Positions 47,733-57,457 of a stretch of DNA of 64,000 nt are shown in pieces. Below the pieces are notes generated by a model that was not told the DNA's origin, did no database searches, and saw nothing but the letters and a program-made list of their open reading frames with translations. The first letter of the stretch is position 1; each line of letters begins with the position of its first letter. The stretch comes from Bartonella kosoyi. GTDB taxonomy: Bacteria; Pseudomonadota; Alphaproteobacteria; Rhizobiales; Rhizobiaceae. A program made the translations under genes and the position numbers. The stretch is from positions 992,001-1,056,000 of the forward strand of contig NZ_CP031843.2 in the NCBI RefSeq assembly GCF_003606325.2, in the 5' to 3' direction.

Positions 47733-47809
47733 GCGGTTGTAGCTCAGTTGGTTAGAGCGCTGGTTTGTGGCACCAGAGGTCGTAGGTTCAAATCCCACCA
47801 ACCGTACCA
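47733..47809 (+). tRNA. tRNA-His (GTG)
   Basis: 77 bases with CCA encoded. The anticodon loop TTTGTGGC contains GTG. The discriminator is A73, and no G-1 is encoded (a T precedes), as known for alphaproteobacterial tRNA-His. The first pair is G-T. Confidence 0.95.
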
Positions 47810-48355
47810 TTTATCTTTTCCAGCTTTTCTAATTCTTATTTTTGGCGTTTTGTGAGGCAGTTAAAAGCCACGCTTGGCGGCCTTTTTTGCGTGTGAGCCG
47901 TCACGAAGCAGAGACCGAGCGCGGATGATTTTTCTCAAATTTTGCCAAAAACAGAATGATACGATCAATAATCGCTTAAAATATAAATGGGTTAAGCAAA
48001 TCTATGATTCTGATTGCAATTACAACAATAAATATCTCTATCAGTATATTTATATACTTTTAGTATATTTTGTAAACCAAGAGAATCTTATTTGAATTTC
48101 ATTATTATTGCCCATAATATAAATTATTAAGTTTAAATACATGAAATAAGTAAGCATAAATTTGCTAATATCTGACATATTTTCGACACAATTTCCTTTA
48201 TTTTATCAACTATATATTATAAATATGAACTTACATGAAAGTGCATTCATATCTCCAGGGGGTGTTTCGGTGGTTGATTATGGGTAAGCCATTCTGGCGC
48301 GGGGACATAAGTAACCTTGAGGGAATTTATTTATACACTAAATTGTATGAAATAA
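47810..48355. other. Intergenic stretch after tRNA-His
   Basis: A weak GCCA/TGGC hairpin with a T6 run lies near 47877-47888. The rest is AT-rich. A 43-codon frame (starting near 48279 with GKPFWRGDISNLEG) overlaps the next gene but has no support. Confidence 0.4.
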
Positions 48356-48694
48356 ATGGGAAGTTCAAGTTCACATTCAAGTGGTTCGTACGATTATTGC
48401 AGTGCCGATAATTTTAGTAGCAAATATAACTCTGGTTCTGCGTTTGGTAACAAGTATGGTGGTCAGGTTGGCCTTGCGAGTGGTCTTGTCGCAGGAGCAT
48501 GGGTAACGCGTAATCCTGTTACTGCAATGGCCATAGCAAGCTTTGGGCAAAGTGTAGGCAATCAATTCGGAAACACCATAGGCGGTTATACTGGTTATGG
48601 TGTGGCTGCTGTCCAGTGTGGCACACAGTTTTTTGGTCAATCTATTGCTAATTCAGGTGGTTTGTACGGTGTTGGGATATTGACGGGCTTTTGA
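48356..48694 (+). CDS. Small Gly/Ser/Ala-rich peptide, bacteriocin-like composition
   Basis: 112 residues. The N-terminus is Ser-rich (GSSSSHSSGSYDYC). It is followed by a Gly/Ala-rich, weakly hydrophobic stretch with many G-x-x-x-G spacings (KYGGQVGLASGLVAGAWV, ASFGQSVGNQFGNTIGGYTGYGVAAV) and two Cys. The composition is like pore-forming class II bacteriocins/ColV-type peptides, but there is no certain leader. It is followed by four multi-pass membrane proteins. The function is inferred weakly. Confidence 0.5.
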   Translation: MGSSSSHSSGSYDYCSADNFSSKYNSGSAFGNKYGGQVGLASGLVAGAWVTRNPVTAMAIASFGQSVGNQFGNTIGGYTGYGVAAVQCGTQFFGQSIANSGGLYGVGILTGF

Positions 48695-48697
48695 TGG

Positions 48698-48725
48698 AGT
48701 TCTTTGGGTTATCCTAAAGCCTAGA
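48698..48725 (+). repeat. 28-base direct repeat, copy 1
   Basis: AGTTCTTTGGGTTATCCTAA followed by AGCCTAGA lies just behind the stop of the Gly-rich peptide gene. The copy at 49711-49740 has two extra T. Confidence 0.7.
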
Positions 48726-48782
48726 ACGGTGGTACTGTAAAAGGTGCCACCTTTATGTTTGAAATATTGCACAGGAGGAGCT

Positions 48783-49694
48783 ATGGGCGCGTTTGGTTTA
48801 GTGCTCGCTTATTTTTGTCTGTGGTTTGGCATGTATCTATTCTTCAAAACTATTGCTATTAATGGAAAAAGCATGTTAGGCAGGGAGAACACGGTTACAT
48901 TCATAGTGGCGGCATTGGTTGTTCCTCCTCTCATTTATGCCTTTGAGTATTTTGAGTATATAGACGATGTGTCGATAACATCTTCTCATGTTGCTATAAT
49001 TATGTTCTTTCTTTCTTTTTGCATTGAATTTATACCCAATATAGTAAACAATATAAAACGCTTTAGTTTGGCCATTATCGCAAGTTGCCCCATTTTTTTC
49101 ATCGCAGCTGGTTTTATTGTTATGAGTGATGACCTTCTGTTAGATTTTTTTGATCTGCAGCTTTCGAGCTATATTTATCTGCTTTTCATTATTCCGTTGA
49201 TGATAGCGGGTGCTCGCTATGTCCTAATTGCTAAAGCTTTGAAGGAAAAATCTATGTCAGTGCTAGATTTAAGCATTTGCATTGGCTGTGGGTTTGCCAT
49301 AGGCGTCTTTTTTGTGTCATCACTGCTTTTATCAGACCTTCGAGAAATCTATCAACAGATAGGTTTTGCAAACAGGGAGGCAGTGAAAAAAATGTTTGAT
49401 TATGCGGTGTTTGGTTTCGCTATTCTAACGGGCCAAGTTTTTTTGACATTTTTGATGGTTCTCTTTGTTACTACAAAGAAATATTATTGGTTGGTTCTTG
49501 ATGTTCTTGCAGAGCTGTTTTTTAGCCTCTTTGTTTCTTATTATGTAGCGTTTGTTCATACAGACGATAACTATGGAATGGTTATAAAGTGGCTTTGTTT
49601 GCTGTGTGCTGTTTATTATCTGTACGTGCGTTACATTAAATCAAAGAATGTGAAGCTTAGTGTGATTAACCCGTTTAAAAAGAAAACTGAGTGA
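48783..49694 (+). CDS. Multi-pass membrane protein, family A copy 1
   Basis: 303 residues from MGAFGLVLAYF, with AGGAGGAGCT directly upstream. About eight to nine hydrophobic helices cover almost the whole length. The second half (CIGCGFAIGVFFVSSLLL...LTFLMVLFVTTKKYYWLVLDVLAELFF) corresponds segment by segment with the gene at 50814, so the two are paralogues. It has a positively charged C-terminus (NPFKKKTE). I do not recognise a named family. Placed behind a Gly-rich peptide, it might be an immunity or transport protein. Confidence 0.6.
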   Translation: MGAFGLVLAYFCLWFGMYLFFKTIAINGKSMLGRENTVTFIVAALVVPPLIYAFEYFEYIDDVSITSSHVAIIMFFLSFCIEFIPNIVNNIKRFSLAIIASCPIFFIAAGFIVMSDDLLLDFFDLQLSSYIYLLFIIPLMIAGARYVLIAKALKEKSMSVLDLSICIGCGFAIGVFFVSSLLLSDLREIYQQIGFANREAVKKMFDYAVFGFAILTGQVFLTFLMVLFVTTKKYYWLVLDVLAELFFSLFVSYYVAFVHTDDNYGMVIKWLCLLCAVYYLYVRYIKSKNVKLSVINPFKKKTE

Positions 49695-49710
49695 GAAGAC
49701 AGGAGGCTAT

Positions 49711-49740
49711 AGTTCTTTGGGTTTTATCCTAAAGCCTAGA
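49711..49740 (+). repeat. 28-base direct repeat, copy 2
   Basis: This is the second copy of the element at 48698-48725. Here it forms the 5' part of the 43-residue peptide frame. Confidence 0.7.
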
Positions 49741-49848
49741 GCAACCCTCCCAAGAGGGGCAGTTTCTGGAGCAATAGTAGGCGGGGTCCGTGGCGCAGCC
49801 GCGGGTATTGCTAAAGCTGATTGGGATTGTGCTTGCTCTAAATGGTGA
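49717..49848 (+). CDS. 43-residue Gly/Ala-rich bacteriocin-like peptide
   Basis: The TTG at 49717 is 10 bases after AGGAGG. The frame reads a basic start (LKPRATLPRG), then AVSGAIVGGVRGAAAGIAK with G-x-x-x-G spacing, and a Cys/Trp-rich end (ADWDCACSKW). This resembles the membrane-active part of class II bacteriocins. It may be the truncated end of a second copy of a peptide gene like 48356. The start and expression are uncertain. Confidence 0.35.
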   Translation: MGFILKPRATLPRGAVSGAIVGGVRGAAAGIAKADWDCACSKW

Positions 49849-49983
49849 AATTGTTGTTTGACCTAGCTTTTTAACAAGGCAAAGGCGTTGCTAAGGGGTA
49901 CACTATCAACCCCTTAGCAGGGGGGCTCTCCCGCAATAATATCTTGGTATACTTTGGAGGGCAAGGCGCCTTAGGGAAATTAT

Positions 49984-50821
49984 ATGTCTGACTTAATTTT
50001 TGGAATGCAGCTTGGTTTTGGGATAAGTTCCAGCCCTCGTGTCCTTAAAAACAATGGCTTATTGGGCGAGCGCGCCATTTTTGGGGGGCTAGCTGGCCTT
50101 TCCTGCGTTATCATCTTCGCTTATCCACATAGTGAAAGTGGGCTTCCAGACTTATCTTTTTTGCTTTTGGTATGTTATCTTGGCATGCTTTTAATTCTGC
50201 ACGAGCGCTACTTATATAAATATTTAGTTCTTGGATTCTGTGGTGCAGTTGTTGCCTTGTGTATTGGGGCAGGTTTTGTATATTTGAGCTTTTTGTTGCC
50301 ATTGCCTGCTTTGTCTGCTGCTCATAATAGCCAGCAGCAGGTGGTGCATTACATGAGTTTGGTTGCTGCAAGCTATCCCTTTTTTATCCTTTTGATATCA
50401 GTTTTAACTACGGAGCTTTTGCGTTTGTGGTTGCTTCGCGTATATAAGCCAGAATTAGCTGCGCGTGAGGTCCTTTATTTCGGGCTGGGCTTGGGGTGTC
50501 CTAGACTTATGCTATAAGACCCTCCCAGCTCTTTTTCTTTACTTGAATTACCGTGTTGATAGGGAGCCACAAATGGCGGGCTATGTCGCATTTGAATCTT
50601 GTCCACAAGCGATCATCTATCTTATTGCCGCGGGCATAATTGTATTGATGCATGTTGTAAATACGCGCTTTATGAATCTTGGTTTCGAAGATAAGCGAAA
50701 GGCCTATTTCTATCTGCCTTTTGTAATTCATTTTGCGGTTGGTCTTTTGTCTATGTTTGGCATTTCTTCAGACTACGCAATATTAATAAATTCTATTTCT
50801 GAGGCTTACCATAATGCTTGA
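49984..50821 (+). pseudogene. Frameshifted multi-pass membrane protein, family B copy 1
   Basis: The first frame (49984-50517) and the second (from ~50490 to 50821) together match the gene at 51704. In frame 1 the segment TTELLRLWLL is followed by FGLGLG; in frame 2 WGVLDLCYKTL continues, matching the GIGWGLCELVYKAL motif of copy 2, and then VLMHVVNTRF. A small indel near 50495 separates them. The intact protein would be a ~275-residue, eight-helix membrane protein. Confidence 0.65.
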
Positions 50822-51701
50822 CAAATTGACATTATCTATTATCGGCGCCGTTTTTTGTCTGGTGCTGATTATTTTTCCTTTGATGAAGAAAAAAACATTG
50901 GTTGAACATTTGGTTTTCTTGCTCGTTGTTTTGTGTCTTGTTTTTCTTTATGTTTATGGCGCTGTGAGTTATTTTCCTTATTATGTTTTGGCGCTTTCGC
51001 TTATATTGGGGTACCGCTGGTTACTCTCTTTGGTTAAAGCGTTTAAAGACACGAAGACGATTATTGGGTCAAGCGCTGGTTGTTATGTGCTTTTGATTTT
51101 TTTTCTATACGGCTTTATGCGTATAATAGGTAGTTTAATTTTTGATTTTTTTGCTTATAGTACGCCTAATATTGTTTTTGCTGTTGGTCTATTCCCTATA
51201 AGCATAGCGATTATGCAGTTTTTTTTGCTCTCTCATTGGGTGGCAGAAGATAATGGCAATGGTGTAGAGACAGCACTGGGCGTGGGAATAGGAATTTGGG
51301 GGGCTGCTATAGGGCTTGCACTGCTTACATCTCTACCAGAAGCTGTGAAGATCCTAAAAGGGGCCTTTAGTCTTGATAGGGATGCCTTACTTTTTTTACT
51401 TGAGACGGTAATATATTATGCGTTTATTATAGGTCTGAGTCTTTTATCAACTTTCTTAATGCTTTTGATTTGCCTTGACAAGAAATGGCGTTTTTTTGTT
51501 CTTATCTTGCTTTTACAATGCTTGGCGGCTTGGGCGCGCTTTTCATGGCGGGCCGCTGAGCCAGAACTTCTTGCAATTGGGCATTATACAATCGCTACTA
51601 TTCTTATGTTTGCTCTTATGCGGCAAATTTATGATTTTGTGCAAGACAGATTATCCATGAAGAAAAATAGCAGTTACGCTGTAGTAAATGAGGGGGCATA
51701 A
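50814..51701 (+). CDS. Multi-pass membrane protein, family A copy 2
   Basis: 295 residues, paralogue of the protein at 48783. It has about nine hydrophobic helices. Conserved parts are NGVETALGVGIGIWGAAIGLALL, the LSTFLMLLICLDKKWRFFVLILLLQCLAAW segment, and a final helix before a polar tail. It overlaps the end of the family B pseudogene by 8 bases and precedes family B copy 2 by 2 bases. An A-B alternation results, suggesting duplication of a two-gene unit. Confidence 0.6.
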   Translation: MLDKLTLSIIGAVFCLVLIIFPLMKKKTLVEHLVFLLVVLCLVFLYVYGAVSYFPYYVLALSLILGYRWLLSLVKAFKDTKTIIGSSAGCYVLLIFFLYGFMRIIGSLIFDFFAYSTPNIVFAVGLFPISIAIMQFFLLSHWVAEDNGNGVETALGVGIGIWGAAIGLALLTSLPEAVKILKGAFSLDRDALLFLLETVIYYAFIIGLSLLSTFLMLLICLDKKWRFFVLILLLQCLAAWARFSWRAAEPELLAIGHYTIATILMFALMRQIYDFVQDRLSMKKNSSYAVVNEGA

Positions 51702-51703
51702 TA

Positions 51704-52618
51704 ATGTTGGTTTTATTTATTACTTCGCTTTTCGCAGGCCTTATTTATGGTGCTGTCATTTATAATTTGTTTCGCTCTACATTTAGTTGGATAAATGTGC
51801 TGTTGAGCGGCATAGTTTTTGGGGTGATTGTGCTGTTAGTATGGCGTTACTGGGAAACAGAACATAAACTTGATGCCTTACGTTTATTGCAAGTGCTTGG
51901 CGTTGTTTTTCTTCTATGTGTGTTTCATCATTTTCTGAAGTTCAAATTGGTTGTCGCCGGTGCTGTGGGATGGTTTGTTGCTAGCTGCATTGGTGGCGGG
52001 CTTATTGCTTTTTGGGAGCAATCTGTAATAAAAACGCTTTATATGATGAATATTGTTGAAACCAAGAGTCGTGCAGAGCAGGGGCTGGCGCTTGTTTTTT
52101 TATTTTTAACATTTACGGTTTTTTTTGTTGTAGCAGAAGAAGCCGTACGTCGTTGGTTAGTTACTAAGTTTTATCGGTGCTCGCCTAGTTTGTTATGGCG
52201 TTTGCCGCTGAATATTGGCATAGGCTGGGGTTTATGCGAATTAGTTTACAAGGCGCTAGGGCCTTTCCTTGTTTATAATGGCTGGCTTATTCGATCTAGG
52301 TTATTAGCCAGTGAATATGTAATTTTTTATTCCTGGACGCAAGCGAGTATTTTTTTGTGTGCTTTAATGAGCGTCATACTCATGCATATTTTAAACACAT
52401 GCTTGGCGTATCGTAGTGTTGTTACGCGCTCTAAATTTTATGTGTGTGCGCCTTTTTTTGTCCACGCGATTGTTAACTGTTTCGGTGCAACAGTGCTGGT
52501 TACAGAGAAGGTTTGGTTTAATGTTGGGGGCAGCTTGTTTATTCTACTTTGTGTGATGTTGTTCGTATATTTTGAAAGCAAAAATCCTTTAATACAAAAC
52601 ATAAAATTGCGCGCTTAA
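51704..52618 (+). CDS. Multi-pass membrane protein, family B copy 2, putative YhfC/CPBP-like intramembrane protease
   Basis: 304 residues with about eight helices. Motifs resemble intramembrane metalloproteases of the YhfC/PrsW/CPBP kind: an AEEAVRRW motif (E-E-x-x-R type), GIGWGLCELV (Gly-rich with Glu), MHILNT and FFVHAIVNCFG (two H-x-x-N-like sites). The paralogue upstream is frameshifted. CPBP-type proteins often serve as self-immunity for bacteriocins. Placed near Gly-rich peptides this is a plausible role, but it is inferred from motifs read by eye. Confidence 0.55.
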   Translation: MLVLFITSLFAGLIYGAVIYNLFRSTFSWINVLLSGIVFGVIVLLVWRYWETEHKLDALRLLQVLGVVFLLCVFHHFLKFKLVVAGAVGWFVASCIGGGLIAFWEQSVIKTLYMMNIVETKSRAEQGLALVFLFLTFTVFFVVAEEAVRRWLVTKFYRCSPSLLWRLPLNIGIGWGLCELVYKALGPFLVYNGWLIRSRLLASEYVIFYSWTQASIFLCALMSVILMHILNTCLAYRSVVTRSKFYVCAPFFVHAIVNCFGATVLVTEKVWFNVGGSLFILLCVMLFVYFESKNPLIQNIKLRA

Positions 52619-53073
52619 GTGTTGTAGAGTGATGAATAACTTTGCGTACTCTAAGTATGGCTAGAGAGCCTGATATGCGCTTTCTGTTCTGCAAAAAAAA
52701 TAGAGAAGGTTAGCCACCGAGGTAACGCGTCCAGTACCAAGAGCGACGTCATTTCTGTACGAATTGGGGGGAGGGTGTGCCACTGGCCACGCGCATATGG
52801 AAGTCTGCAAATATGCTATCATGTAATTTTCTAGTGTCCTCCTTTCTATTATCCTCCATGAGATTGAAGATGGGAATCTTGAGGCGGCGATGACGCATTA
52901 GTGCAAGGAGGATGCACCATGTTTAACATAATAGTCTCTTTATTCCGTGGAGTATTTACTCCTGGGTTATCAATGGAAACGTTTTAACTCTGGTCGAATG
53001 CTCTCTCATCTTGACTGTGATTTTATTGTCCATTATTGCTGCGAATATTAAAATTGTCCGACGGGGGGAACTC
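52619..53073. other. Decayed region with a 22-codon reading frame
   Basis: Mostly no readable gene. AAGGAGGATGCACC precedes an ATG at 52919 that opens a 22-codon frame (MFNIIVSLFRGVFTPGLSME) ending at 52987. It resembles the start of the gene at 53477 and may be the remnant of a related membrane protein. Confidence 0.4.
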
Positions 53074-53475
53074 ATGATGATTACGAACATTCTGACAGTT
53101 ATTGTCCTGTTTGTTAATTATTTCGCTAGATGGTCTACACTTTTACTGAACTACCCCATAGTTTTTTGCTATTTGTCCCTTGCTCTGGTTTCATTGATGA
53201 GCTTGTTGGTAAAGAAACCCTTTACCATTTTTTATGCCAGTGCTGGTGCTTCTGAAGAGAAACGCAAACATATCCTATTTTATCTCATCAATAAATATAT
53301 TACATGGATTTGGGTAATCATCTTTTTTGCCAATGGTCTTCTAGGGGCTTTTTTTGCATGGCCCCCCAAGCTTTGGTGGGGCACTATGAGTTTAATTTGT
53401 GCTGGTATTCTTTTTTCTAAATATCTTCCTAACATCATGCAATATTTTTATCGCGCCAAACATCATGGAGCATAA
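53074..53475 (+). CDS. Small multi-pass membrane protein
   Basis: 133 residues from MMITNILTVIVLF, chosen for the CGGGGGGAA site upstream. Four hydrophobic helices (ILTVIVLFVNYFARW; YPIVFCYLSLALVSLMSLLV; YITWIWVIIFFANGLLGAFFAW; LWWGTMSLICAGILF) are separated by a basic loop (SAGASEEKRKH). It ends next to the following gene, so they form a two-gene unit. The family is not recognised. Confidence 0.6.
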   Translation: MMITNILTVIVLFVNYFARWSTLLLNYPIVFCYLSLALVSLMSLLVKKPFTIFYASAGASEEKRKHILFYLINKYITWIWVIIFFANGLLGAFFAWPPKLWWGTMSLICAGILFSKYLPNIMQYFYRAKHHGA

Positions 53476-53476
53476 T

Positions 53477-53980
53477 ATGTCATTATTTAACATTCTGACC
53501 GGAACCCCTTTATGGGTCTGGATTTTACTTATTTTTCTCATTACGATGGGAATAATCGCATTGAAAGATAGGGAAATGAAGGTTTATCGCCTTTTTCTCT
53601 TGCCGTTAGTCTTTCTTTTTTTGGGCGCAAGCGATGTGATTAACAAGCTGGCGTTCCCGGGCTGGGGAGCAATCGCAATGTTGGGGGGACTGATGATCGG
53701 CGTTGGCGTTGGCTGGTTGCTCTGGCGTGCTACTGCGCGTTTAAAAATCAAAGAGGGAACGGATTTCATTATTCGGCCTGGTACGCCGTTGACGCTGATA
53801 TTTATTCTTATCACTTTTGTCATCAAATTCACATTGATTGTTTTTCTCAATGTTAAACCTGATTTGAAATATGCATTTGATTTTAACCTTCTTTTTGGTC
53901 TTTTAAGTGGGGTCACTGATGGTGTGTTTTGGGGCGGCACATTAAATTTATATATAGCATTTCGAAAGAATCCAAATTAA
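53477..53980 (+). CDS. DUF6622-like membrane protein
   Basis: 167 residues from MSLFNILTGTPLWVWILL; the frame extends to 53399 inside the previous gene. The GTPLWVWILL start and five hydrophobic helices match my recollection of DUF6622 proteins. A basic loop (RATARLKIKEG) lies in the middle. It starts one base after the previous stop. The function of the family is unknown. Confidence 0.55.
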   Translation: MSLFNILTGTPLWVWILLIFLITMGIIALKDREMKVYRLFLLPLVFLFLGASDVINKLAFPGWGAIAMLGGLMIGVGVGWLLWRATARLKIKEGTDFIIRPGTPLTLIFILITFVIKFTLIVFLNVKPDLKYAFDFNLLFGLLSGVTDGVFWGGTLNLYIAFRKNPN

Positions 53981-55287
53981 TCCTTATACCATTAGCTGTG
54001 GGTGCTTCCCATTAGAACTATCTCAATAGAAGCTTATTCCTAACAACAACGCTGCATACAAATGCAGCGTTGCCTCATAGTTTCAGATTTTTTATCCCAA
54101 CGCGTGAATACGTGACGGAAGTGATATATCTGACTATACCCCCCTTGGGGGCAGAGTGAGCCTAAAGGTTTAGAATGCTATGAGTTTAAGCTAGCTGGAC
54201 TTTGAGCAGATGGTTTATCGCTGATAGTAAATCATTTTGTTTTACGATTCAAAAAGACGAGAGTGATGGTCTCATTGGCGTAGGTGGGCAAGAAAACTGT
54301 TAGCTTGGCAATGCGTCACAGTTTGTAGAACTATGTTGTGGAACCTATATGCAAAGCGGTTGCGATGATGGCATGATGCTTTTGTCAAGCATTATGATAT
54401 GGTAGGAACCGGTGTTAAGGGGGCAACTGCGATCACACTGTACGACCCAGTAGCATTACGTTTGAGTATTTAGGAGCGGCAGACTCCATACAGGCTACGC
54501 GTACAATATGTAAAGTACGCTTGCGGGAGTCAGTGTGTCATTATTGCGTTGTGCACGCAACCCTCTAGCGAGTACTTCATTGGTAAGGCTATTTTTTGAA
54601 GCTGGTTGTAATTATCTATATGTTTTTAAAGAGAACGTTAGCATGCGATGTATCGCGTGCAGTACCATTTTCTTTTGTACAACTATTTTCATTTTTCTTG
54701 CTTTCTTCTTTAAAAAAAACTGCGATTATCGGTTTTTTCGGGTCGTTTGAGCGATAACAGAGTAAAGACTTTTCTCTCGTATTTTTCCTTTTTTTGTTCA
54801 AACAAGCCGAAGCGTCTTAATGAGTAGAGATCTTGTCTAAAAAGGTATTTTTTAGATTTATTACTTTATTTTCAAAGGAATAGAGAATTTCTGCTTTTGA
54901 GTGTGCAAGTGCACCTTATGATGAGACATAAGATGCGAACCCGTAAACTTGGGCGCGCAGTAGGTTTATAGTAACAACAAGCTTAGGCATATAGTTGGAA
55001 GACACCGTCATTATTGAGGTTTTTTTTCTAGATTGTGTTTGGTTATGTCACATGTGAAGCAATTTTAAATTTACCCGTGGTGATATGTCGTCAAATTGGA
55101 GATTCAGCTCTTCGATTTGTTAGAAATATGTCAATGCCAAAAGATAGACATTTTGGGATGGACTTGTGCCAATTGATCAGCTTGCTGATAATATTTGTAA
55201 GTGCCATAATAGCGCACAAGAAGAAATATAAAATCGCCGTCTTTAATATGCGAAACAGCGCGCCAACTTAGAGGGGGAAAATTATTG
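53981..55287. other. Non-coding, decayed accessory region
   Basis: 1.3 kb. Short frames near 54535 and 55035 lack ribosome sites and family resemblance. Fragments suggestive of old coding sequence occur near 54180-54480 but cannot be assigned. Confidence 0.4.
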
Positions 55288-55510
55288 CTCTTGCAATTCA
55301 CGAGCTTGTTTTAAAGAGACATCTCTCAAAGAGCACTCAAACCCGTTTCACAGCGCCGACCGTGAAGGGTATAACGATAAAGCACCCATGAAATAATATA
55401 GCACCACCATCTTTACGCTTATGAAGTAGTAAGCCAGCACCATCATTATATTTGCCAGCTCGTGGGTGTTGCGACAGCTCTTGGCACTTGAGAGTGTTCA
55501 TAAGAGCCAT
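55288..55510 (-). pseudogene. Degenerate integrase N-terminus
   Basis: The reverse strand from ATG 55510 reads MALMNTLKCQEL, then GKYNDGAGLLLHKRKDGGA, then a frameshift and a stop before the KQARE segment. It is closest to the remnant at 44194 (shared LKCQEL). No catalytic domain follows. Confidence 0.75.
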
Positions 55511-55515
55511 TTTTA

Positions 55516-55665
55516 GTCCTTTCTTGTATAAATTTTACCCACACACCAGCTCCGCTTATGACGTGCAAGCAAATGATATGAATTGATTCAAGATAAGTAG
55601 ATTTGAAATGAAGAGAATCTTACGATATTCGGGGTTCTAATTCAATATGAATAACGCTAGATTAT
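55516..55665 (-). repeat. Integrase-upstream dispersed repeat, copy 3
   Basis: It is in the same orientation as copy 1. CTTTCTTGTATAAATTTTA, ATTGATTCAAGATAA, TTACGATATTCGGGG and TTATCATTATAAATCAAT parts are recognisable in order. Confidence 0.75.
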
Positions 55666-56226
55666 CATTATAAATCAATATATTGCCCTTGAAAAAGCAA
55701 GGCAAAAAAAGCAAAATGTCAAAATGTGGCAATGCGAATTGATCGAGCTGGCTTGCGTAAGCGAAAAGAAATAAAATAAGCACAAGAAACTTTAAAAAAT
55801 AAAGAGAACAGCTTATACGACACTTTGCATGAAAGTAAATTGGCAGAGGATACAGAAATAAATAGGATAAAAGGAATTGTGATGTACAAATTTTATACTA
55901 AGCGTAACGGAGAAGCGCAAAGATGCGTATAAGAGTGGAAGACGGATTAATTGGAGTATAAGGGGGTATTGCTAGGGCGGCGTTTTTTTAAGAATTGCAC
56001 TTCCTACGCTATAAGCTCTCTGCAGCCTTCATATAGGTTGAGATCATCGTCCAATGCAGCGTAAAGGGGCTGTTTTGTCTTTAGCGCTTGTTTAGCTGCT
56101 TCTATAGTGCTCCTTAGCTCTATCAGCCATTATGGTGATAATTTCCTCGTCCAAAAAACAGATCAATCGATTGCGTAATAGGGGATGTATGCCTTTTTCG
56201 ACCGTGTCTTTTTTTAAAAGCAGCTG
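55666..56226. other. Decayed non-coding stretch downstream of the MFS gene
   Basis: Short stretches resemble coding sequence on the minus strand (a KQPLYAALDDDLNLYEG-like stretch near 56030) without an open gene. Nothing more is recognised. Confidence 0.4.
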
Positions 56227-57447
56227 TCACCTCGTGGCAGGATTGGGTGTGTCTATATGATCAGCCTGCCAAAGAAATGGAAGCGTTATCGCGATAGCCA
56301 CCAATAGGAGTCCAGCGATAAAGGTGGCAGCAAATTGCAACGATATAAAAGAACCAAGAACGCCGACCAAAAAGCTTCCGACCGGCATTCCAGCATAGCC
56401 TATCACCCGAAAAGCAGAATTAGCGCGCCCAAGAAGTTGCTTTGGTGTGAGGCGCTGCCTGAAGGCGGTAACTCCAATAAACCATAAGCTTGCTCCAACG
56501 CCAGCGATAAAGGTGATGCTCCATACGACGACAGCACTTTTTGAAAAGGCTGGAATCAGCAGCAAGACAACCGTTCCTAAACCGTCAGTGAGAACAGCTA
56601 GGCGCACCGGTGCATAGCGTATACGTGGCGCAAAGAGGGCACCTGCCATTGTACCAAGCGCGTAGGCTGCAAACATCACGCCATATTGGCTGCTATGGAG
56701 GCCCAGATACCGACTGTCGGTAACGAAGAAGATGAATGAGGTTAGGAATGCTCCAAATACCACCGATAAAAAGAATGTGAGTAATGTAAGGGAGGTGAGA
56801 TGCCGACTTGAAAAAATGAAATGAAAGCCGGCAATGATATAACGGAAAGTGATGTTTTCTTTATCAAGTGCTGGCGATGTCGGAACAGCACGGCGAGTGG
56901 TAAAAATCAATGTGATAAAAAGCACGATTAACAGGCCGAGAAATAGCAGTGTGCTATGCGCTAAAATGCTGCTTGTTATGACAGGGGCAAGAAAATAGGA
57001 GACCCCGAAATCTAAAAACAAGACAATAGAGTAGAAGGTCATCAATCGCTCTCCCTCCATGATAAGTGGTGGAATCGTCATTATATAAGCTTCGGCAGAA
57101 ACGACGATGAATCCAGCAATGGTTGCATAGAAGAAAATTTGTTCGGCTGGAGCAATCTGTATCATAAGCAGGATGAACAGGACAATATGCAGTAGCATGA
57201 AGATGAGGAGAGCCGAGGTGGCAAGTTTTATTTTGTCGCAGCGATCAAGTAAAGCGCCTGCAAGGATGCCGAAAATTGGCCACGCTAATGAGAAGAGACC
57301 TTGCGCCCAACTTACTCCGATGACGCCATATCCAGATTGTCTTGCTAATAGCGGGATGGCAGTGCGCAAAGCACCGCTGAGTAAGGCGAGCAGACTAACG
57401 GTTAGGCAAAAATAGCGTATGTTCTTGTTGGCAAAAAGCGTGAACAT
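56227..57447 (-). CDS. Major facilitator superfamily exporter
   Basis: 406 residues from MFTLFANKNIRYF, with AAGGAGAAC upstream; the longer frame to 57492 overlaps the previous gene. Twelve hydrophobic helices are visible, with MFS loop motifs such as GALLDRCDKIK (motif A-like, between TM2 and TM3) and the second-half counterpart. The C-terminal tail is short. It follows a radical SAM (HemN-like) fragment on the same strand, 10 bases away. The pairing suggests export of a small molecule, but no substrate can be read. Confidence 0.82.
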   Translation of the reverse strand: MFTLFANKNIRYFCLTVSLLALLSGALRTAIPLLARQSGYGVIGVSWAQGLFSLAWPIFGILAGALLDRCDKIKLATSALLIFMLLHIVLFILLMIQIAPAEQIFFYATIAGFIVVSAEAYIMTIPPLIMEGERLMTFYSIVLFLDFGVSYFLAPVITSSILAHSTLLFLGLLIVLFITLIFTTRRAVPTSPALDKENITFRYIIAGFHFIFSSRHLTSLTLLTFFLSVVFGAFLTSFIFFVTDSRYLGLHSSQYGVMFAAYALGTMAGALFAPRIRYAPVRLAVLTDGLGTVVLLLIPAFSKSAVVVWSITFIAGVGASLWFIGVTAFRQRLTPKQLLGRANSAFRVIGYAGMPVGSFLVGVLGSFISLQFAATFIAGLLLVAIAITLPFLWQADHIDTPNPATR

Positions 57448-57457
57448 TCTGTTCTCC

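Noticed and set aside
54535..54750. 71-codon frame in the decayed region
   Set aside because: It has no ribosome site, shows mixed composition and matches nothing recognisable; probably chance.
55035..55271. 78-codon frame before the integrase relic
   Set aside because: There is weak start context and no family resemblance; it could be a fragment but is not supportable as a gene.
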